Positions 24,642 to 36,440 of a stretch of DNA of 64,000 nt are shown one piece after another. The DNA lies in the NCBI GenBank assembly GCA_013180625.2, contig SNVD02002577.1, forward strand, positions 884,501 to 948,500. The letters are read 5' to 3'. The notes beneath the pieces were generated by a model that saw only the letters and a program-made list of their open reading frames with translations, did no database searches and was not told where the DNA came from. The DNA comes from Boswellia sacra. Its lineage: Eukaryota; Streptophyta; Magnoliopsida; Sapindales; Burseraceae. The stretch's first letter is position 1, and the number at the start of each line of letters is the position of its first letter. Made by a program: the position numbers and the translations under genes.

Positions 24642-25306
24642 GTTTGCTACTCGCTTATTCATGTTTGATGCAACTAGTTCTGTTGTTTTGTAATCTCTTT
24701 TCAAGAGGGCATGTGAAAACTACTAGAGATTTTAGGTTTATAAGGGTTATTTGAGCAAGCGTGGAAGGATTTACATAGAACTTCCCATTAAGTCTTAGGA
24801 ATCTGGTTCTTTAGATAAAAACCATCTACAATCAATTCAGGTATGCTAAAGCTTTAATTTTTGGGATTTCTAAGTTAGGAAACCAGAAGAAATTATGCAC
24901 ATTGTCTTAAGTATATAAGTGATTGATTTGAAATTAAACTAATGTTTAGCATCAAAAATCAAACTTATAATTTGAGGGAATCTCAGGCCATAGAAGAAAT
25001 AAGGATATATACACTTTTGGTTTCCTTATTTAGAACTTAAATTTTATTGTTGGAGTTCGAATTTTTCTTGTAAGTTTGAGCTTTTAAATTTGGTGATAAC
25101 TTGTTGTTGCGTTAAAGATAGAATTAAATATTGGTTAGATATATGGAGTGTAATTATTGTTTTACTGTAAATTTGTGGATTTTGTCTGGTCCACATTTAT
25201 CAAGGACTCCAACTGTGTTTCACGGTTTTACCTTCTTTCTTTTTTTTCTTAATCTGTATGAGTTTATATTTCATATGATTATATATTAAAGTTCTTTGGT
25301 CAAGTG

Positions 25307-27209
25307 TGTTAGCCCTAAGGCTACATGATAATTTTGATGATAACAATACACATTGATTAATTGAGATTTACTAACATGTTTATTAATGTGCAAGAGTAAG
25401 ATCATTGAAATAATTTTAAAATCAAGAAGAGGCTTATTAAAATGAAGTGTTGAAGCTAAGGAGAAGACTACATGTTAAAGGCACCAAAGTTTAAGAACAA
25501 GGATTGACTCAAGGAATGTGACACATGAGCAATGTTCAATCAATTGGTCATATATATCTCTACAAATATCTAAATGACGTGATTCTTGAGCCTTTGGAAA
25601 GCTTACTCAATTTATAACATTTCATATGTTTTAATGAAATTCAAATTTCAAGTGCAAGGTTGTCCAAATCATCATGCAATTTGAAAGACAAATGGAAGCA
25701 GCTGACATGAGCATCGAATACTCCTTTAGACATATCTTGAGCTAGAAAAATCAAAATGACTTGATTCTTGCGGCATTGGAAAGATGACTTAATGAAGAAC
25801 ATTTCATATGTTTTGAAAAAATTCAAATTTCAAACAGAAGGCCGACATAATTGACATGCAATTCGGTGGACTGACACAAAGAAGAAAAATCAACTCACAT
25901 GAGCACCGAATGGTGTTTTGGCCATATCTTAAGATAGAGATATCAAAATGCTTTGATTCTTAATGTTTTGGAAAGCTTATTCAAATATGCAGATCTTTTA
26001 TGTTTTGAAGAAATTCAAATTTCAAACGGAAGGCTGACAGAATTATCATTCAATTTAGTGGACTGACACAAGAAAGAAAAATCAAGTTACATGAGCACCG
26101 AATTGTTTTTTGGCCATATCTTGAGCTACAAATATCCAAATGACTTGATTCTTGATGCGTTGGAAAGATTATTCAAATGTGCAAATCTTCTATGTTTTGC
26201 AGATTTTCATATTTCAAACGGAATATTGACAAAAATGGCAGACAAGATTACAGTTTTTATGGTGGGCAGAAAATTTGGAGTTGGTGTCTTCACTTGATTA
26301 AGTTCATCTCATTTGCCTATAAAAGGAGCCCTTCTCCCATGCATTCAACAAGAGCAAGAGAAGCATCTATCAAGCAAAAAAAAAAAAAATATCAAGTCTA
26401 GAGAGCTTTTATATTCTTTATCTACTCTTTGAAGAGAGTTGTACTTTTGTTGTAAAAATTTTCTTTGTTCTTGTATTGTGGTGAGAGTGAGATCTACTTG
26501 TAAAGGATAAAAGTTATCCTTGAGAGAACTCTTTCCTTGGTGAGGTTGTTCATCAAGAAGAACTCTTGGTGTGGTGTTATCAAGAGTTGAAGGAAGTTTC
26601 CTTGGTGAGGTTGTTCATCAAGAAGAACTCTTGGTGTGGTGTTATCAAGAGTTGAAGGAAGTTGCCTTGGTGAGGTTGTTCATCAAGAAGAACTCTTGTG
26701 TGGTGTTATCAAGAGTTGAAGGAAGTTGCCTTGGTGAGGTTGTTCATCAAGAAGAACTCTTGGTGTGGTGTTATCAAGGGTTGAAGGAAGTTGCCTTGGT
26801 GAAGTTGTTCATCAAGAAGAACTCTTTGTGTGGTGTTATCAAGAGTTGGAAGAAAAAGTCTTGGTGAGGTTGTTCATCAAGCAAGTTGTAAAGAATTCTA
26901 CAACTTAGTGGAAAGCTTAGCTCATGGAGCTAGGAGCCCGTGGACATAGGCAAGGTTTGCCGAATCACGTACATCGATTTTGCACACTCTCTATCTCTAT
27001 ACTCTTTACATTTACTTGCACTTGTGATTGTTCATTATTATTATTCTTTTGATTGCATCTTTGATAAATTCGAATTTCATCTTCTTCACCTTTATTCTCA
27101 AAGAAAGAGTTAAATAATTTTGATCTTCAAAGAAATGTTTTCTAAATCCGTTTTGATAAATAAAAACCCAATTCACCCCCCCTCTTGGGTTGCCATACCT
27201 GGGTCAACA
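25307..27209 (+). repeat. 5' LTR of the SIRE element
   Basis: 1903 bases, containing a 62-bp minisatellite (26526-26890). Close match to 31977-33876 over most of its length; TATAAAAGGAGCCC near 26319 is a plausible TATA region. Confidence 0.93.
26526..26890 (+). repeat. Minisatellite of about 62 bp in the SIRE 5' LTR
   Basis: Six units of the type CCTTGGTGAGGTTGTTCATC - AAGAAGAACTCTTG - GTGTGGTGTTATCAAGAG - TTGAAGGAAG, the last one degenerate. Unit lengths vary by one or two bases. Confidence 0.9.
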
Positions 27210-27264
27210 AGTGGTATCAGAGCAAGGTTGCTCAATTTTTTAAATCTTAATCGATTTTTGAGCT

Positions 27265-28590
27265 ATGGCAACTTTTAATTCAACTTCATATGTTGAGGGA
27301 CTTTCTATCTCTAGACCTCCATTTTTTAATGGAAGTGATTACTCTTATTGGAAAACTAGAATGAGTATTTTCTTGAAATCTTTTGATTATGATTTGTGGT
27401 CTATTGTTTTGGAAGGACCTTTTGTTCATACCAAAATTGAAAATGGGGAATGCATGCTTAAAGAACCTAAAAAGTTTAGTGAAGATGATAAAAAGAAATT
27501 GAGTTTGAATGCTAAAGCTATGAATGTGTTGTATTGTGCTCTAGATAGAAATGAGTTTAATAGAATATCTACTTGTTCTACGGCACAAGAAATATGGCAC
27601 ACACTTGAAGTAACTCATGAAGGAACTAGTCAAGTTAAAGAATCCAAAATTAGTATGCTAGTTCATAGTTATGAGTTTTTTATGATGAAACCGGATGAAT
27701 CAATTTCTGAAATGTTTACTAGATTTATGGATATTGTCAATGGTTTGAAATCTCTTGGTAAATCTTATTCTAATATTGAAATGGTGAGAAAGATTCTTAG
27801 GTGTCTACCAAAATCTTGGGAGTCAAAGGTGACGGCAATTCAAGAAGTAAAGGACATCACCAAACTACCATTAGAAGAACTTATGGGTTCTCTCATAACT
27901 CATGAAATCATCTTGAAGGAGAATGGAGAAGAAGATTGCGAAGTGGCAAACATGTGCTTCATGGCTTTAAGAGAAAATGAGATAAGTATTCTAAACCATG
28001 ATCCTAAGCTTTCATATGATGAATTACTTGAAGCATTCCAAAATTTACATGTGCAAGTTGATAAACAAAATTCAAAAATCAATGCTTTCAAAAAGAAGTC
28101 AAAAATCATGTTATCTCAATTAGAAGAGTTGGTGGAAATAAATGAAGCTTTAGAAAATGAAAATGAAATTTTAAAGCAAAAAGATTTTGAAAGTTTGGAA
28201 AGTCAAATACATTTATTAAAAACTGAAAATGACATTTTAAAACAAAAGGATTTTGATAAATTGGAGAAACAAAATGCTATTTTGAAAAAGGAAAATAATG
28301 ACTTAAGAAATATTGTTGATAGTTTTACAAAAAGCACAAAAAATTTGAATTCTATGTTACAAAACCAAAGGTGTGTTTTTGATTAAAGAGGTTTAGGATA
28401 TAAAACTCATAAAAATCAAAAGTATTTTAAAAATTATTTTGCTCATGCATCTTCTAGGAATAATCCTAATCATTCATGTACTTATTGTGGAAGAAAAGGA
28501 CACAAAGTGTATTCTTGCTATATTAAGAGAAATCCTAATTTGAAACAAATATGGATTCTAAAAAGTACCATAACTAACCCCCAATGACCC
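27265..28590 (+). pseudogene. SIRE gag, interrupted by stops
   Basis: ATG at 27265 opens MATFNSTSYVEGLS, then the UBN2-type Gag domain (FNGSDYSYWKTRMSIFLKS, near residue 22) and a long coiled-coil (about 255-350). The frame stops at 28384-28386, but the same frame continues with the zinc knuckle CTYCGRKGHKVYSC (about 28480-28521) before another stop near 28587. Single-base changes explain both stops. Confidence 0.88.
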
Positions 28591-28639
28591 AAGAACTTTT
28601 GGGTACCAAAACGTTACTCCTTGAATGTTGATTGTAGAG

Positions 28640-31600
28640 ACAAAGTGGCAAACACAAGTGGTACTTAGACAGTGGATGCTCAAGGCATATGACCGGAGAT
28701 GCCTCCAAGTTCTCAAGATTAATCATGAAGAAAGGAGGATATGTGACCTTCGGTGATAATGCAAAAGGAAGGGTAATCGAACATGGTGATATTGGTAACC
28801 CTTCTTCACCTATTATTAAAGATGTTTTGCTTGTTCATGGTTTAAAAACATGATTTGATTAGCATTAGTCAATTGTGTGATAAGGGATATTTTGTTACTT
28901 TTGAGCCTAATAGATGTGTGATTAAGGATGTTAGTAACAATAAGAAATTATTTGTTGGTAATAGATGTGGTAATATTTATACAATTGATATTGATGTTAA
29001 TGATCATGTAGAAAATTGTTTCATTGTTGATCATGATGCTTGGTTATGGCATAGAAGATTAGGTGATGCTAGCATGGACACAATTTCAAAATTTCTAAAA
29101 ATGATTTAGTTGATGGTCTTCCAAAAATAAAATTTGAAAAGGATAAGATTTGTGATGTTTGTCAATTTGGAAAACAAGTGAGAACTTCTGTTAAACAAAA
29201 GAAATTTATTTCAACAAATAAACCTCTACAATTACTTCATTTAGATTTATTTGGACCATCAAGAACTCAAAGCCTTGGTGGAAAGTATTATGTTTTTGTT
29301 ATTGTGGATGATTATTCAAGATTCATTTGGGTATTATTCTTGAAAACTAAAAATGAGGCCATAAAAGCTTTTTCAAAATTTGTAAAAAGAGTCCAAAATC
29401 AAAAAGGGTATTTTATTGTGTCCATTAGGAGTGATCATGGTGGTGAAGTAGACAATGTTGCATTTGAAAATCTTTGTGATGAAAATGGTTTTGAGCATAA
29501 ATTTTCCTCACCTAGAACTCCACAACAAAATGGTGTTGTTGAAAGGAAAAATAGGACTATCCAAGAAATGGCTAGGACCATGTTACTTGAAAATAATTTG
29601 CCAAAATATTTTTTGGCCGAAGCCGTTAATACCGCATGCTTTATAATCAATAGAGTCCATGTTAGAGCTTTAATAAAGAAAACTCCTTATGAACTTTGGA
29701 AAGGAAGAAAACCCAACATTGGATTTTTTTAAGTTTTTGGATGTAAATGTTTTATTTTAAACACCAAGGATAACCTTGAAAAATTTGATGCAAAAGCCGA
29801 TGTTGGAATTTTTGTTGGCTACTCCAACCATAGTAAAGCATATAGAGTTTTTAACAAAAAGACTCTTACTATTGAGAATCTATGCATGTTGAATTTGATG
29901 AAACTAATGTTATTTCTTCAAAGAATTTAGATGATGATATTGTTGAGGTAGAAAGGCAAATCAAGGAATCAAAGCTTGATGAAAAGAGCCAAGATGAATT
30001 ACAACTTCAACAAGAAAAGCTTGAGGAAGTAAATGATTCTTCCCAAGAATTACCAAAGAAATGGAGGTATGCAAAAGCTCACCCTAAAGATCTCATTATT
30101 GGTGAATCATCACAAGGTATGAGAATTAGATCTTCCTTTAAGAACTTTTGTAATCATTTGCATTTGTCTCTCAATGCAGAACCAAAATCTTTTAAAGAAG
30201 CCGAAAATGCACGAAAGTTGGTAGTTAGCTTATGCACACAGAACGAATTGAATCAATTTGATGAGAAATCAAGTTTGAGAATTAGCCATAGACTAAAATC
30301 ATTCTATTATAGGCACTAAATGGATTTTTAGAAATAAAGTAGATGAAAATGGCACCATTATTAGAAACAAAGCTAGACTTGTTACTCAAGGATACAATCA
30401 AGAAGAAGGTATTGATTATGAGGAAACCTTTGCACCGGTTGCTAGATTAGAATCAATTAGAATGTTGTGTGCATTTGCATGTTACAAAAATTTTACATTA
30501 TATCAAATGGATGTCAAAAGTGCATTTTTAAATGGTTACATTATGGAGGAAGTATATGTAGGGCAACCTCTTGGTTTTCAAAATTATGATTTTCCAAACC
30601 ATGTTTTCAAACTCAAAAAGGCACTTTATGACTTGAAACAAGCACCAAGAGCATGGTATGATAGATTGAGCAAATTTCTCATTGATAATGGTTTCGAAAT
30701 GAAAAAAGTTGATACTACTCTTTTTGTTAAAACAAATAATGATGATTTATTAATTGTTCAAATCTATGTTGATGATATTATACTTGGTGCTACTAATGTC
30801 TCTATGTGTGAGGAATTTTCTAAGTGCATGCAACAAGAATTTGAAATGAGCTTAATGGGAGAATTAAATTTCTTCCTTGGACTTCAAATCAAGCAATCAA
30901 TAGATGAGATCTTCATTAATCAAGCTAAATACACAAGAGATCTTCTCAATAAGTTTGGCATGGATAATTCAAGGACATATAACACACCTATGGGTACATT
31001 AACCAAGCTTGATAAAGATGAGAAAGGAAAAGATGTTGAGGTAACAAAATATCGAGGTATGATTGGCTCTCTTTTGTATTTAACTGCTAGTAGACCCGAT
31101 ATTATGTTTAGTGTATGTATGTGTGCTAGATTTCACTCTTGTCCAAAGGAATCTCACCTTAAGGCTGTAAAGAGGATATTTAGTATTCTTCTTGGCACCT
31201 AAATCTAGTCTTTGGTATCAAGTGTGATAATTTTGAGTTAAATAGTTATTAGATGCGACTTTGCTTGGAAGTACTTCTTATAGAAAGGCACTACGTGGGC
31301 TCTTGCCATTTTCTAGGACATGCATTAGTCTCATGGTTAGTTAGTGTGTGAACCAACAAATCGTTCGCCTATCACGCGGAAGCCGCAGAGGAGTGAGTTG
31401 AGTTATCAGTATATTGCAGTAGGACAGTTGTTGCGCACAATCTCTTGCGATAAAAACACAAATTTTAAAAGATTTATGGGTGGTATTTGATCAATATTCC
31501 CATCAAATGTGACAATACAAGTGACAAATTTACCCCTACACCTGTCTCTTATACACATCTAGATGTGTATAAGAGACAGAGCATATAGAGATTAGACATT

Positions 31601-31751
31601 ATTTTATTAGAGATCATGTGCAAAAAGGTAATATTTCTTTAGAATTTGTTCCCACCGATAAACAATTAGCCAATATATTTACTAAACCCCTTAGTCAAGA
31701 TAGATTTAGCATAATTAGAAGAGAATTAGGCATGTTGGATATGTCTTAATT
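28640..31751 (+). pseudogene. SIRE pol, degenerate: protease, integrase, reverse transcriptase, RNase H
   Basis: Protease signature LDSGCSRHMTGD near 28665. Integrase: zinc-binding WHRRLGDAS (29047) and CDVCQFGKQ, catalytic region LHLDLFGPS, RSDHGGEVDN, NGVVERKNRTIQEMAR (29178-29732). Reverse transcriptase 30320-31200 with [29 protein letters not shown] and YVDDIIL. RNase H end 31580-31749 (HIEIRHYFIRDHVQKG, KQLANIFTKPLS). Several stops and frameshifts, and an adapter sequence at 31542-31579, break it. Confidence 0.88.
31542..31579. other. Library adapter in the assembly: back-to-back Tn5 mosaic ends
   Basis: CTGTCTCTTATACACATCT (31542-31560) is immediately followed by its exact reverse complement AGATGTGTATAAGAGACAG (31561-31579). 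This 38-base palindrome is the known junction adapter of Tn5-based mate-pair libraries. It replaces part of the RNase H coding sequence and is not genomic. Confidence 0.97.
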
Positions 31752-31976
31752 TTGCTTTAATATGAGAGCATATGTTAAGGGGGAGAATATATTTAGGGGG
31801 AGTAGTTAATTTGATTACATTTTTTTGATGATAACAAAAGGGGGAGAAATAGTTGGATTGCTTATATTCATAATAAGTGCCATTCTTTTTGCTTATTGTT
31901 GATTTTATTTTCATTCTTGATTTTAGATTATATTTTAAAGCAATCAATGGTTTGTCATCATCAAAAAGGGAAAAAT

Positions 31977-33876
31977 TGTTAGCCCTAAGGGTACATGATA
32001 ATTTTGATGATAACAATACACATTGATTAATTGAGATTTACTAACATGTTTATTTATGTGCAAGAGTAATATCATTGAAATAATTTCAAAATCAAGAAGA
32101 GGCTTATTAAAATGAAGTGTTGAAGCTAAGAAGAAGACTACATGTTAAAGGCACCAAAGTTTAAGAACAAGGATTGACTCAAGGAATGTGACACATGAGC
32201 AATGTTCAATTAATTAGTCATATATATCTCTAAAAATACCCAAATGATGTGATTCTTGAGCCTTTGGAAAGCTTACTCAATTTATAACATTTCATATGTT
32301 TTAAGAAATTCAATTCAAGTGCATGTTGAAATAATCGCAAGTGAGAAGGACAATGGAAAGCAGCTGACCTGAGATTCAAATACTCCATAGTTGACATATG
32401 AGTAGAGAAATCAAAATGACCTTGATTCTTATGGACATTGGAAAGATAATAATGAAGAAAACATTTATATGTTTTGAAAAAGTTAAAATTTCAAACAGAA
32501 GGCTGACATAATTGACATCGGAAATTCGGTCTAGACTGAAACAAAGAAGAAAAATCAACCTCACATGCAGCACAAAATTGTTTTTGGCCATAATCTCAAG
32601 CATAGAGATATCAAAATGCTTTGAGTCTAATGTTTGGAAAGATTATTCAAATATACAGATCTTTTATGTTTTGAAGAAATTCAAATTTCAAACGGAAGGC
32701 TGACAGAATTATCATTCAATTTAGTGGACTGACACAAGAAAGAAAAATCAAGTCACATGAGCACCGAATTGTTTTTTGGCCATATCTTGAGCTACATATA
32801 TCCAAATGACTTGATTCTTGATGCGTTGGAAAGCTTATTCAAATTTGAAAATCTTTTGTGTTTTGCAGATTTTCAGATTTCAAACGAAATATTGACAAAA
32901 ATGGCAGACAAGAGTACGGTTTTTATGGTAGGTAGAAAATTTAGAGTTGGTGTCTTCACTTGATTAAGTTCATCTCATTTGCCTATAAAAGGAGCCCTTC
33001 TCCCATGCATTCTGCAAGAGCAAGAGAAGCATCTATCAAGCAAAAAACAAGAAAAATATCAAGTCTAGAGAGCTTTTATATTCTTTATCTACTCTTTGAA
33101 GAGAGTTGTACTTTTGTTATAAACATTATCCTTGTTCTTGTATTGTGGTGAGAGTGAGATCTACTTGTAAAGGACAAAAGTTATCCTTGAGAGAACTCTT
33201 TCCTTGGTGAGGTTGTTCATCAAGAAGAACTCTTGGTGTGGTGTTATCAAGGGTTGAAGGAAGTTGCCTTGGTAAGGTTGTTCATCAAGAAGAACTCTTG
33301 GTGTTGTGTTATCAAGGGTTGAAGGAAGTTGCCTTGGTGAGGTTGTTCATCAAGAAGAACTCTTGGTGTGGTGTTATCAAGAGTTAAAGAAAAATCCTTG
33401 GTGAGGTTGTTCATCAAGAAGAACTCTTGGTGTGGTGTTATCAAGGGTTGAAGAAAGTTGCCTTGGTGAAGTTGTTCATCAAGAAGAACTCTTGGTGTGG
33501 TGTTATCAAGAGTTGGAAGAAAAAGTCTTGGTGAGGTTGTTCATCAAGCAAGTTGTAAAGAATTCTACAACTTAGTGGAAAGCTTAGCTCGTGGAGCTAG
33601 GAGCCCGTGGACGTAGGCAAGGTTTGCCGAACCACGTACATCGAGTTTGCACACTCTCTATCTTTATACTCTTTACATTTACTTGCACTTGTGATTGTTC
33701 ATTATTATTATTCTTTTGATTGCATCTCTGATAAATTCTAATTTCATCTTCTTCACCTTTATTCTCAAAGAAAGAGTTAAATAATTTTGATCTTCAAAGA
33801 AAAGTTTTCTAAATTCGTTTTGATAAATAAAAACCCAATTCACCCCTCCTCTTGGGTTGCCATACCTGGGTCAACA
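31977..33876 (+). repeat. 3' LTR of the SIRE element
   Basis: 1900 bases, nearly identical to the 5' LTR except for 32310-32650, where small indels are dense. TATAAAAGGAGCCC is at about 32983. The 62-bp minisatellite is at 33200-33550. Confidence 0.93.
33200..33550 (+). repeat. Minisatellite of about 62 bp in the SIRE 3' LTR
   Basis: Six units of the same repeat as in the 5' LTR, but with a different order of variant units (for example GTTGTGTTATC in unit 2), so the arrays are not identical copies. Confidence 0.9.
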
Positions 33877-33944
33877 AAGTGGACTTCCTTCTAAGGTGAA
33901 TCTGTTTCTAAGACAGTTTAAATTTATTATTTCTTGATGTATAG

Positions 33945-34906
33945 TTGGTAGATTTTGTCAAAATTCCTTTGGATAAAGCTGGAGGAATGACCAATCTCAT
34001 TGATATCTATTGTCTCTTCAACCATGCTAGGGGCACAGGTAAACGTGCTAGGGGCACAGGTTTTATTATCCCTATTCTCCTTGTTTCCCTCTCTCTCTTC
34101 AATACTCACCTTTACAAAAGTGATTTTGCTGGAGAATTTTTGCTTGCATAGGAAGAAAATTCTCTGTTTTTTATTTTCCTTTTTTAACTAATAATATTCT
34201 TCTTTTTCACAGCATTGATCTCACCACAGGATTTTTTGCAAGAATGTTCTCTTCGGGAAGTTTGATGTGTATGTCTAAGATTTTCTTCGCTTATATATTT
34301 GGCAGAATGACCTTCTATTGCTAATGACCTTTTATAGTGGAATTCATCTAAAAAATTTTGTTCATTTTCTTATATAATGATGCTTACTTGTTTTATTACT
34401 TTGTTCAATAGTCTAGTAATGCTTCGGAAGTTTGATAGTGGAGTCATGGTCATCCAGAACAAAGCCCACAGTAATGAGGAGGTGATCTCTTTCATCTTTA
34501 AGCTGTTTTATATTGTTGAATTTCTTTTCTTTTTTTTTTTTAAAGTATTATTCTTCTGCTTTGTTCATTTGACTTGCATGATAAGCACTAACCTGGTGCT
34601 GTCAACTGCAGGTTTTTGCTAGACTTAAAACCCTTGTGACGAAGCCTGAAGCCCTTAGAGTAGGAATAAGTTCCAGCGATGCTGCAATGACAATAGGGAT
34701 TGCTCTTGCCACGGCCAAGGAGCATCTTCTAACTGCTGAGAGCAAAGGTATGGTACTTTGCAGCTTTATTAGAATATTTCAGACCTTTTGGATCTAATAT
34801 CCAATTGGAAATCTTTTGCAGGCCTTCTGTGTAGAGATGTCAGTCCAGATGGCTTCCGCTTTTATATCAATCTGTTTCCTAAAATCATTCCGGATGATTT
34901 ATACTT
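33945..34906 (+). pseudogene. Captured VPS36 fragment, exons downstream of the SIRE insertion, in CACTA B
   Basis: Five exons continue the VPS36 protein: 33945-34038 ([20 protein letters not shown]), 34213-34268 (ISPQDFLQECSLREVFDV), 34412-34481 ([20 protein letters not shown]), 34612-34747 ([20 protein letters not shown], then SDAAMTIGIALATAKEHLL) and 34822-34906 ([20 protein letters not shown]). All have AG and GT borders. The intron between LSRQ and LVDFV holds the SIRE element. The C-terminal end is missing or unrecognised after 34906. A 16-base repeat at the 34038 exon border may create two donors. Confidence 0.85.
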
Positions 34907-36139
34907 GTAAGTGGAAAGTTTCTTATTGGTTTTTATGAACAAATATTCTCTGCTTTACCTTTCTAGGCCTTTGACTTGTGGTGGTAACTTTATTTGTGAC
35001 CTCACTTCCTCGTGTCAACTTTCAAGTGTATGATCAAGTAAAGATATTGAGCCTCAGAATGGGCCTCATCTCTTTTCGGTTTGCAAGAGAGAAGGCACTA
35101 AAGATATAGCTTCTAGAGCCTATGTGGCGTACCAGGTACAAACTTAATTATCTTCTGTAGCTAATTCAGTACAATTCTAGCAATCATCTTTGCAGTTCCA
35201 AATGAGTTTATTTGCCTTAGACTTTTATTTTTATTTTTTTATTTGGTGGGGCTGGCTTTGTATGATCATCACCATTTTGATGCAATTTATTTTTCATTCT
35301 GATATTGTTAAAGATATTAATGTTTATGGTGATAGTGGTCAGATTCTTTTGACCTTCATTTGTCATTTAAATTGTCTTGAGCATTTTCTTTTTCATTTCT
35401 TTTTGTAATTTTTTTTCCTCTATTGTATTTATAATGTGCAATTGTATGTTGTTTTTGTATAGAGTGAAAGACTACTCGATCTATAGTACACGGGTCAAAT
35501 CTACCTCTGTTTCTGGGTAAGAGTGCTTTTGCCATGTTTTATTGCTTTCATGCTGCTAAACAATATATCACAGCTTGAATTTTGGTTCAATTTAGTTGAT
35601 GTTGAGAGGCAATTTGATTAAAGCATTTGTTTATTTATCAAGCTTTTTCTTACTCTTCCTTCTTCAATATCCAATTCTTTTAGGTTGGGATGGGTGCATG
35701 GGCTCAAGATTCTAGATTTATGTACTGAATAGATTGCCTTGCTTGACGTGAATGATGTAGGATTTCCTGAACAAGTGTACTTTTGAGGCTGATGTTACTG
35801 TTTTGGGTCATCTTTGTGATTGCAAATTCCATTTACATGCAGTAAAACCAAATGGAGGAAATGGTGAAGAGCGACATCACAAAATTTATTTGTATAACTT
35901 ATGGTGAAGAGCAAATAAACTTGGTACTCTTATGTTGTATGTGAATGTATAACTTATTAATTTATGTGTTTGTAATAATATACTCTTATGTTGTACTCTT
36001 ATTTTTTTATTGGAATATCATTTTATTGGTTCATGTTTTCATATGATGAATTATTTGAATTAATTAGAAAAAAATAGATTGAAAAAATGGTTACAGGCCC
36101 AGATTTCATATAAATTGCAAAAAGGGTTCTGGGAGTTGA
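34907..36139. other. CACTA B interior, no recognised gene
   Basis: An exon-like plus-strand piece near 35045-35155 (EPQNGPHLFSVCKREGTKDI, then ASRAYVAYQ followed by GT) reads well but I cannot assign a parent. The remainder is AT-rich without supported genes. Confidence 0.4.
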
Positions 36140-36440
36140 GGATTTTTTTACTGCGGGCCTAATGACCGCGGTTAATGACCTGGAATAATAACAAGTACTT
36201 TTTACGGCGGGCACACATCTGCGGTAAAAGACGGACCACACTTTTTTATAATCATTTACGGTGGGCCGAGCGCCCGCGGTAAATAATTTTCCACCACACC
36301 ACGAACTTTTACGGCGGGCTGAGCGCCCGCGGTAAAAAGTAAAATGAGTTTTTACGGTGTCATTTTATACGGCGGGCTTAAACCGCCGTATGCCCGCCGT
36401 AGAAGGCCTTTTACCGCGGTTTCGACCCGCGGTAAAAGAC
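36140..36440. repeat. Subterminal repeats of CACTA element B
   Basis: Repeated GCGGGC(C/T) and CCGCGGTAAAA units in both orientations, for example TTTACGGCGGGCTGAGCGCC and its reverse forms. Sequence-related to but distinct from the repeats of element A. Confidence 0.75.

Larger units (their letters stand above)
25307..33876 (+). mobile_element. SIRE/Maximus-type Ty1/copia retrotransposon
   Basis: LTRs 25307-27209 and 31977-33876 begin TGTTAGCCCTAAGG and end GGGTCAACA. Perfect 5-bp target duplication aagtg (25302-25306 and 33877-33881). The primer-binding site TGGTATCAGAGC lies at 27212-27223, and a purine tract (aaaaagggaaaaat) just before the 3' LTR. Gag, PR, INT, RT and RNase H follow in copia order. 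Only about 230 bases separate the RNase H stop (31749) from the 3' LTR, so the envelope-like frame of some SIRE elements is absent. Confidence 0.95.

Noticed and set aside
26571..26867. 98-codon repetitive open frame
   Set aside because: It is a translation of the LTR minisatellite; no start context or family resemblance.
31542..31579. A natural inverted-repeat or Tn5-like insertion
   Set aside because: The sequence is base-for-base the engineered 19-base mosaic end in head-to-head form, which does not occur naturally in plant DNA.
33945..34906. Functional VPS36 locus disrupted by a retrotransposon
   Set aside because: The exons lie between CACTA ends with perfect target duplications and the N-terminal exons are missing, so a captured copy is more likely; the presence of another VPS36 gene in the genome would settle it.
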